The notes under the pieces: generated by a model
What the model was told of the DNA's origin: nothing
Databases searched by the model: none
The model's input: only the letters and a program-made list of their open reading frames with translations
Origin: Pseudomonas citronellolis
GTDB taxonomy: Bacteria > Pseudomonadota > Gammaproteobacteria > Pseudomonadales > Pseudomonadaceae
Length of the DNA stretch: 41,433 nucleotides
Reading direction: 5' to 3'
Assembly: GCF_029335315.1 (NCBI RefSeq)
Contig: NZ_JARJLT010000025.1
Location: 1 to 41,433, forward strand
Shown: positions 32,902 to 41,433 of the stretch, piece by piece
Layout: the number at the start of each line of letters is the position of its first letter
Numbering within the stretch: position 1 is the stretch's first letter
Program-made: the position numbers and the translations under genes

Positions 32902-33954
32902 TCAGAGGATTTCCTCGGGCGTGACCACCACCCAGTTCTTGTCCGCGCTGACCGGCAGCTTCAGTTCGGCCTGGGCCCCAGCGTTCTGCTTGATCATGCC
33001 GTCGAGCTGGTCCATGTACTTGGCCTTGCGGTTCACCCACAGGTGCACGCCGTCTTCCGCCGTAGCGTGGAACAGCATGTGGCCGTCGTTGCTGGGCGAA
33101 TCGCCGCCGACCAGGATCGGCTTCTTCCACGGGTCGATGTAGGTCTGGATAGCCGCCGTCTTGCCGGCCATCCAGGTACCCGGGGTCCACAGGTAGGCGG
33201 TGAACTCCAGGCCGCGATTGGCGTCGGGGTCGTACTTGCTCTCGCTGATCTGCCGGCGCGCGGTGGTCACCGCGCCGGTCTTGCGGTCCTTGAGCAGGGT
33301 GCTGACACCGATGACGTTCTCCGGCTTCACGTTGTAGCCGTACTGCGGATCGCTGGCGACCATGCGTACCAGCTCTTCATGGGACGCGGTGAGGATGTAG
33401 ACCTCGATGCCGTTCTCCATCAGCCGCTGGAACAGTTCCTGCTGGCCACGGAACATCTGCGGCGGCTGCACCTCGACCTTGTGCAGGGTATCGCCCTCGT
33501 AATAGTCGCTCTTGATCGGCTTGCCACTGGCCATCATCGCGTCGAGGTGGCCCTTCACCTCGCCCAGGGTCAGGCCGGACAGCGCCTGCGCGGCCCAGGG
33601 GTAGCAGACCCGATGATCGAATTCGCAGAGTCGCGTGTAGTAGCTGTTGAGGCTCTCCCTGGTTTTCCCGGCGTCCTTGAAGGGGATCAGCTTCAGCGCC
33701 GGGTCGAGCTTTTCGCGGGTCAGCACGCCCTTGTTCTCCAGGTACGGCAGCAACGCCTCGGCGACGTCGTAGCGATAGCTGGTGTTGTCCATGTCGAAGA
33801 CGGCGTAGGCGCCCTTGTTGGCGTTGGCCGCGATCAGCGCGTCCAGTTGCTTCGCGGCCGGCTCCGGCCAGTGCTTGAGTTCGGTGGCGGCCAGCGCGCC
33901 GTGGGCCAGGCCGCAGGACAGCAGGCCGGTGAACAGCAGGTTGCGGATTTTCAT
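32902..33954 (-). CDS. PchP-like HAD phosphatase, diverged paralogue
   Basis: A 350-residue exported phosphatase colinear with PchP. The signal peptide is about 1-22. HAD motifs VFDMDNTSYR (Asp54, Asp56), ILTASHEE and VGGDSPSNDGHML are intact, so it should be catalytic. At the positions that bind choline in PchP it differs: EE is AE (65-66) and YYY is YYT (105-107). Substrate preference may therefore have shifted. It is upstream of pchP on the same strand but 198 bases away, with GGGGGGAGA before its ATG. A 116-base stretch near its 5' end is almost identical to pchP. Confidence 0.92.
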   Translation of the reverse strand: MKIRNLLFTGLLSCGLAHGALAATELKHWPEPAAKQLDALIAANANKGAYAVFDMDNTSYRYDVAEALLPYLENKGVLTREKLDPALKLIPFKDAGKTRESLNSYYTRLCEFDHRVCYPWAAQALSGLTLGEVKGHLDAMMASGKPIKSDYYEGDTLHKVEVQPPQMFRGQQELFQRLMENGIEVYILTASHEELVRMVASDPQYGYNVKPENVIGVSTLLKDRKTGAVTTARRQISESKYDPDANRGLEFTAYLWTPGTWMAGKTAAIQTYIDPWKKPILVGGDSPSNDGHMLFHATAEDGVHLWVNRKAKYMDQLDGMIKQNAGAQAELKLPVSADKNWVVVTPEEIL

Positions 33955-34145
33955 TGGGTCTCCCCCCAGGATTGAAATACGGGGAAAGCCGCGACGGCAG
34001 AGCGGGACGTTTCAGCGGGAGACCAATGCCGGGCGCTTTCCAGACATTCTTCTTCTGACTTCTGAGCCGGAACCTACCAAGGGCAGCGCCGCTCAAGAAC
34101 GCGGTGCAGCGCCACATGCGCACTTTCACCACAGGCGGCCCGGGG

Positions 34146-35066
34146 TCACTCCAGGCGTTCGACCGCCGGCAGGCGCATCGCGCGCAATTCGGCCAGCAGG
34201 AACTCGCGCAGCCGGCGCAGGCGTTCCTGCTGGCGGCGCGCCTTCGGCCATACCAGGTAGTAGCTCTCGCCGCTGGCCACGGCGCTCGGCCAGGGCAGCG
34301 CCAGGCGCCCGGCGGCGGCGTCCTCGGCGACCATCACCAGGTCGCCGATGGACAGGCCGTAACCCCGGGTCGCCGCGACTATGCCCAGCTCCAGGGTATC
34401 GAAGACCTGGCCGCCCTTGAGCGAGACGCGCTCCTCCAGGCCCATGCGCTGCAGCCAGCGGCGCCAGTCGCGGCGGTCCGGCGTCGGGTGCAGCAGTTCG
34501 GCGCCGGCCAGGCGCTCGGCGTCCCAGGGGCCATCGTCGAGCGACTGCGGCGCGCCCACCGGGATCAGCCACTCGGGGAACAGCAGGCAGCTTTCCCATT
34601 CCTCGGGGAAATGCCCTTCGCTGAGCAGCACCGCGCAGTCGAAGGGTTCCTGGGCGAAGTTGACCTCGTCGACATCCATCCAGGCGCTGGTCAGTTGCAC
34701 CTCGATGTCGCTGTTGGCCATGCGGAACGCGCTCAGTCGCGCCAGCAGCCAGCGCATGGTCAGGGTCGAGGGCGCCTTCAGGCGCAGCACGTCTTCCTCG
34801 CTGCGCAGGCTGGAGCAGGCGCGCTCCAGGGCGTCGAAGCCGTCGCGCAGGCCGGGCAGCAGCAACCGCGCCGGCTCGGTGAGGCGCAGCTGGCGGCCCT
34901 GGCGCTGGAACAGCTGGCAGTCGAAGTGCTCCTCCAGGGTACGCACGTGGCGGCTGACCGCGCTCTGGGTGATGGCCAGCTCCTCGGCGGCGCGGGTGAA
35001 GGATGCGTGGCGGGCGGCGGCCTCGAAGGCGCGCAGGGCGTAGAGCGGTGGCAGGCGACGGGTCAT
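34146..35066 (-). CDS. LysR-family transcriptional regulator (GcvA-like)
   Basis: A 306-residue regulator. N-terminal winged helix-turn-helix (LPPLYALRAFEAAARHASFT, RAAEELAITQSAVSRHVRTL), then a periplasmic-binding-protein-like effector domain from about residue 92. The RLPPLYALRAFEAAARH start is typical of the GcvA subgroup. The ATG at 35066 lies 12 bases from a perfect 23-base inverted repeat, probably its own operator. It is divergent from the MATE gene, which it may control. Confidence 0.94.
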   Translation of the reverse strand: MTRRLPPLYALRAFEAAARHASFTRAAEELAITQSAVSRHVRTLEEHFDCQLFQRQGRQLRLTEPARLLLPGLRDGFDALERACSSLRSEEDVLRLKAPSTLTMRWLLARLSAFRMANSDIEVQLTSAWMDVDEVNFAQEPFDCAVLLSEGHFPEEWESCLLFPEWLIPVGAPQSLDDGPWDAERLAGAELLHPTPDRRDWRRWLQRMGLEERVSLKGGQVFDTLELGIVAATRGYGLSIGDLVMVAEDAAAGRLALPWPSAVASGESYYLVWPKARRQQERLRRLREFLLAELRAMRLPAVERLE

Positions 35067-35077
35067 GGGCGGCGATC

Positions 35078-35100
35078 ATGCATGAGTCTGACTCATGCAT
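35078..35100. promoter_or_regulatory. Operator-like inverted repeat between LysR and MATE genes
   Basis: ATGCATGAGT-CTG-ACTCATGCAT has perfect 10-base arms around three bases and lies 12 bases before the LysR gene start. Position suits autoregulation and control of the divergent gene. Confidence 0.7.
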
Positions 35101-35209
35101 TGCATCGCTTTTTTCCTTTTGTGGGAAGGCCCGCACGCCCACCAGAATAAGCCCATCGACGAACCTCGAGCGCTCGCCCACGGCGCCCAGCCCAACCCAG
35201 ACTCATTCC

Positions 35210-36607
35210 ATGCCTACCCCGTACCGCACCGAACTGCAGGCCATCCTGCGTCTCGCCGGGCCGCTGATCGCCGCCCAGCTGGCCTACGTCGCCATGGTGT
35301 TCACCGACACTCTGATGATGGGCAAGCTCGGCCCCCAGGCGCTGGCCGCCGGCGGCCTGGGCGCCTCCACCTACGCCTTCGTCTCCACCGTGTGCAGCGG
35401 CGTGGTGGCCGCCACCGGCAACCTGGTGGCGATTCGTCATGGCGCGCGCGACGCCGCCGGCGCCAGCCGCGCCACCCAGGCCGGGCTGTGGATCGGCATG
35501 GTCCTGGCGCTGCTGGCCGGCGGCCTGCTGTGGAACCTGGAAGGTGTGCTGCTGAGGCTGGGCCAGGCGCCGGAAACGGTGCACGGCACCATGAGTTTCC
35601 TGCACAGCATCGTCTTCGCCCTGCCCGGTTACCTGGCGTTCATGGTGCTGCGCGGCTTCACCAGCGCCATCGAGCGGCCGGGCCCGGTGATGGCCATCAG
35701 CGCGCTCGGCGCACTGGTCAACCTGGCGCTGAACTACGCCTTCCTCGACGGCTGGTTCGGCCTGCCGCGCCTGGGCCTGGCCGGCATCGGCCTGGTCACC
35801 GCGCTGGTGATGAACGCGCTGCCGCTGGCGCTCGCCCTGTACCTGCGCTGGCACCCGGCCTACGCCGCCTACTCGTTGCGGCGGGGCCTGCGCCGGGTGC
35901 GGCGCGCCGACCTCGGCGAAACCCTGCGCCTGGGCCTGCCGATCGGCGGCACCTACGCGGTGGAGTCCGGCATGTTCGCCGTGGCCACCCTGTGCATGGG
36001 CGCCATCGGCAGCACCGCGCTGGCCGCGCACCAGATCGCCATCCAGTCGGTGTACCTGGCCTTCATGGTGCCGGTGGGGATTTCCTACGCGGTGACCTTC
36101 CGCATCGGCCAGCACTATGGCGCCGGCCGCCTGTTCGAGGCGCGCCGCGCCGGGCGCGTGGGAATCGGCTTCGGCGCGCTGTGCATGTTCGCCTTCGCCG
36201 CGCTGTTCTGGCTGGCGCCGCGCCAGGTCATCGGCCTGTTCCTCGACCTCGACGCACCGGCCAACCAGGCGGTGGTGCAACTGGCGGTGAGCCTGCTGGC
36301 GATCGCCGCCTGGTTCGAATTGTTCGACGGCCTGCAGAGCATCGCCATGGGCGCCATTCGCGGCCTCAAGGACGCCCGCACCACCTTCCTGGTCGGCCTG
36401 GCCGGCTACTGGCTGGCCGGCGTGCCGCTGGCCTGGCTGCTGGCCTTCCCCTTCGGCTGGGGCGCGCACGGCGTCTGGTGGGGCCTGGCGACGGGGCTGG
36501 CGTGCACCGCGCTGGGGCTGCTGCTGGCTTTCGAATGGCGCACCGGCCGGCTGCTGCGACCGGCGTCCGGGGCGGGCCTCAGTTGCCTACCGGGTCCTGC
36601 TGCCTGA
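35210..36607 (+). CDS. MATE-family multidrug efflux transporter (NorM-like)
   Basis: A 465-residue inner-membrane antiporter with twelve predicted helices. Typical features: RLAGPLIAAQLAYVAMVFTD then TLMMGKLGP at the N-terminal helix pair, a duplicated half starting near LGETLRLGLPIGGTYAVESG, and the EFFDGLQ-like LFDGLQSIAMGAIRGL near the end. Members export cationic drugs using sodium or proton gradients. The ATG at 35210 is chosen because the open frame upstream overlaps the promoter region. Its 3' end overlaps proE by 29 bases tail to tail. Confidence 0.93.
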   Translation: MPTPYRTELQAILRLAGPLIAAQLAYVAMVFTDTLMMGKLGPQALAAGGLGASTYAFVSTVCSGVVAATGNLVAIRHGARDAAGASRATQAGLWIGMVLALLAGGLLWNLEGVLLRLGQAPETVHGTMSFLHSIVFALPGYLAFMVLRGFTSAIERPGPVMAISALGALVNLALNYAFLDGWFGLPRLGLAGIGLVTALVMNALPLALALYLRWHPAYAAYSLRRGLRRVRRADLGETLRLGLPIGGTYAVESGMFAVATLCMGAIGSTALAAHQIAIQSVYLAFMVPVGISYAVTFRIGQHYGAGRLFEARRAGRVGIGFGALCMFAFAALFWLAPRQVIGLFLDLDAPANQAVVQLAVSLLAIAAWFELFDGLQSIAMGAIRGLKDARTTFLVGLAGYWLAGVPLAWLLAFPFGWGAHGVWWGLATGLACTALGLLLAFEWRTGRLLRPASGAGLSCLPGPAA

Positions 36608-38279
36608 GCGCGCGGCCGGCGCCGAACACCAGGAAACGCGCCAGCTCGGCCAGCGGCAGAGGCCGGCTGATCCAGTAGCCCTGCACCTGGTCGCAGCCGA
36701 ACTGGCGCAGCTGCAGCTGGTGCTCGGCGCTTTCCACGCCCTCGGCGACCACTTCCAGGTTGAGGTTGTGCGCCAGGTTGATCATCGCCCGTACCAGCTG
36801 GCGGTTCTCGGCGCGCTCGGACATGCCGCCGACGAAGCTCTTGTCGATCTTCAGCAGGGTGATCGGCAGGCTGTTGAGGTGCACGAAGGAGGAGAAACCG
36901 GTGCCGAAGTCGTCCAGCGAGAAGCGCACACCGAGCCGGCCAAGGGTCTGCATGGTCTGCAGTACCTGGTCGCTGCGGCGCATCACGGCGGTTTCGGTGA
37001 GTTCGAACTCCAGCCAGCGCGCATCCACCCCGCGTTCGGCGATCAGCCGTTGCAGGGTCGGCAGCAGCTGGCTGTCCTGGAACTGGCGGAACGACAGGTT
37101 GATCGCCATGTGCAGCGGCGGCAGGCCGCGCCCGAGCAGCCACTGCATGTCGCGCAGGGCGCGGGAGATCACCCAGTAGCCGAGCGGCACGATCAACCCG
37201 CTCTCCTCGGCCAGCGGCACGAAGTCGCCGGGGGTGAGCAGGCCGCGTTCGGGGTGGCGCCAGCGCACCAGGGCCTCGAGGCCGACGATGGCGCCGCTGG
37301 CCAGGTCCAGGCGCGGCTGGTAGTGCAGCTCCAGCTCGTCGCGGCGCAGGGCGCGGCGCAGCTCGCTTTCCAGGTCGGCCAGGCTGCGCGCGCCACGGTT
37401 GATGCGTTCGTCGAACAGGTGGAAGGTGCAGCCCTGGCGGATTTTCGCGTGCTGCATGGCGATGTGCGCGTGCCACATCAGCGCGTCGGCGCTGTCGCCG
37501 CTGCGGGCGTGGGCGACACCCAGGCTGCAACCCAGCAGCAGGCTTTCGCCTTCGACCCAGTAGGGCTCGCCGAGTACCTCGACCATGCGCTCGGCCAGGC
37601 GCTCGGCGCGACGCGGGTCGCGGCGGGTATCCAGGAGCAGGGCGAATTCGTCGCTGCCCAGCCGCGCCAGTCGGTCGCCGTGCTCCAGTTGCGCCTTCAG
37701 GCGCGCCACCACTTGCAGGATCAGGCGGTCGCCGGCCTGGTGGCCGAGGGCGTCGTTGACGTGGCGGAAGTTGTCGAGGTCGAGGTGGCCGAGGGCCAGG
37801 CCGCGGCCCTGGAATTCGCTGAGCTGGGCCGCCAGCAGGGTCTGGAAGCCCTGGCGGTTGGCGATGCCGGTCAGCGGGTCCTGCTCGGCCAGGCGCTGCA
37901 GGGTGGCCTCCAGGCCGCTGCGTTCGCGGGCGTAGCGCAGGGCGCGGCGCAGCACTTCGCTGCTCAGCTGCTGCGGCACGAGCCAGTCGGTGACGCCGGC
38001 GGGGGCTTCCGTGGGTTCCTTGTCCAGCAGCAGGATCAGCGGCAGGTGGCAGCTGTCGCGCGACGGCAGCATGCGCGGGGTGGCCAGCACCAGGCCGACC
38101 TGGTCCTCGTCGAACAGGCTGCAGGCGGATTCCCAGGACGGCGCGGTGATCAGGGAATAGGCGTTGCCCAGTGCGACGAGATGCTCGCGCAGCAGCTGGG
38201 CCCACTGCGGCGTTTCCGCCAGCAGGAGCAGGCGCGTGGACTCGACCGACGCAGCCAAGCGACCCCCATACAAAGGCAA
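36579..38279 (-). CDS. proE: c-di-GMP phosphodiesterase ProE (degenerate GGDEF + EAL)
   Basis: A 566-residue signalling protein. Residues about 15-95 look like a receiver-type domain lacking a clear phospho-acceptor. A GGDEF domain follows, with the site degenerate as GSDEF (208-212), then a full EAL domain: LEAL (335-337 EAL), NLSFRQF, ELTETAV, DDFGTGFSS, KIDKSFV and EGVES. It should degrade c-di-GMP rather than make it; the PAO1 relative PA5295 (ProE) does so. The frame's first start is TTG at 38279; no ATG lies near it in frame, so the true start is uncertain. Confidence 0.92.
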   Translation of the reverse strand: MPLYGGRLAASVESTRLLLLAETPQWAQLLREHLVALGNAYSLITAPSWESACSLFDEDQVGLVLATPRMLPSRDSCHLPLILLLDKEPTEAPAGVTDWLVPQQLSSEVLRRALRYARERSGLEATLQRLAEQDPLTGIANRQGFQTLLAAQLSEFQGRGLALGHLDLDNFRHVNDALGHQAGDRLILQVVARLKAQLEHGDRLARLGSDEFALLLDTRRDPRRAERLAERMVEVLGEPYWVEGESLLLGCSLGVAHARSGDSADALMWHAHIAMQHAKIRQGCTFHLFDERINRGARSLADLESELRRALRRDELELHYQPRLDLASGAIVGLEALVRWRHPERGLLTPGDFVPLAEESGLIVPLGYWVISRALRDMQWLLGRGLPPLHMAINLSFRQFQDSQLLPTLQRLIAERGVDARWLEFELTETAVMRRSDQVLQTMQTLGRLGVRFSLDDFGTGFSSFVHLNSLPITLLKIDKSFVGGMSERAENRQLVRAMINLAHNLNLEVVAEGVESAEHQLQLRQFGCDQVQGYWISRPLPLAELARFLVFGAGRALRQQDPVGN

Positions 38280-38543
38280 GGAGACGACCCGCCGCCATCC
38301 CTGCGCCGGTCATCCGAATGGTGTTCCATCGCCCGACCGTGGTCGCTTGCCGGGGTGGAGCCGAGGAAACTCTTCAGAGTTTTCTTCAAGTATTGCTGCC
38401 ACAAGCCTAATACAAGTATGAATTTATCCAAAACAATGAAGCTCGACGGCGTCACAGAACACCGCTTTTCCGCTCGCCGCCACAGCCCCCGGGCGGCCTG
38501 TTAGAATGGCCGTCCGCTTCGCCATTGAATCCCTTCCCGAATC
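38280..38543. other. Divergent promoter region proE/rep
   Basis: The 264-base gap between divergent proE and rep is AT-richer between about 38380 and 38460. No distinct operator, terminator or small gene is clear. It presumably carries both promoters. Confidence 0.4.
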
Positions 38544-41353
<2,810 letters not shown>

Positions 41354-41369
41354 TCCAGGCTGCGCGGTA

Positions 41370-41406
41370 AAAAAGGCGGGCGCCCGGCAAGGGTTCCCGC
41401 CTTTTT
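41370..41406 (+). terminator. Rho-independent terminator after xpt
   Basis: AAAAAGGCGGG (41370-41380) pairs perfectly with CCCGCCTTTTT (41396-41406), which is its own T-tract. It lies 16 bases past the xpt stop. Symmetric A/T ends allow use from both directions. Confidence 0.9.
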
Positions 41407-41433
41407 CGTGCCTGCTGCCGGAACGGCCGGCTC

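Overview
The window is a high-GC chromosomal segment of a Pseudomonas of the P. aeruginosa / citronellolis / nitroreducens type. Protein sequences and gene order indicate this: most of the right four fifths follows, from memory, the PAO1 order PA5268 (corA) through cyaA, rnk, cyaY, lppL, lysA, dapF, DUF484 gene, xerC/sss, HAD gene, sutA, yjbQ-like, amtB, glnK, ubiK, yifB, pchP, LysR, MATE, proE, rep, xpt (PA5298). The left edge is the sulfate transporter operon cysT-cysW-cysA (PA0282 to PA0280).

Region 1 (1-2760): cysTWA, a tight operon for the sulfate/thiosulfate ABC importer; the binding-protein gene probably lies just outside on the left. Region 2 (2760-8600): accessory genes at the join between the two syntenic blocks. 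These are a TetR regulator divergent from an SDR and a kappa-GST-like isomerase, an XRE/MmyB-type regulator divergent from a small membrane protein, an Mpo1-like membrane protein, a Crp-type regulator and an exported helical protein. Region 3 (8600-25000): conserved housekeeping. corA, two small conserved genes, class I adenylate cyclase, rnk, a DUF1289 gene and cyaY, then an AraC regulator inserted before the lptM-lysA-dapF-DUF484-xerC-HAD cluster (lysine/peptidoglycan precursor synthesis plus chromosome dimer resolution), sutA, a YjbQ enzyme, glnK-amtB (nitrogen), ubiK (ubiquinone) and yifB.

Region 4 (25000-31640) is the most variable part. It holds a divergent DUF1127 / MocR pair, a membrane-anchored thioredoxin with an Lgt-like membrane half, a Cache-type chemoreceptor, and a decayed 91-bp copy of the thioredoxin gene's 3' end beyond the chemoreceptor. 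Next comes an AT-richer island encoding a Com-like zinc-ribbon protein fused to an unfamiliar hydrophobic C-terminal half, then two tandem paralogous small membrane proteins. Region 5 (31640-41433): two tandem phosphorylcholine phosphatase genes, one with altered choline-contact residues, a LysR regulator divergent from a MATE efflux gene, the c-di-GMP phosphodiesterase proE, rep helicase and xpt.

The strongest leads for something new are the Com-like fusion in the AT-rich island, the diverged second phosphorylcholine phosphatase, and the partial duplication that brackets the chemoreceptor. No tRNA, rRNA, CRISPR array, complete insertion sequence or prophage was seen. All similarity statements come from recognition of motifs and remembered relatives, not from searches.
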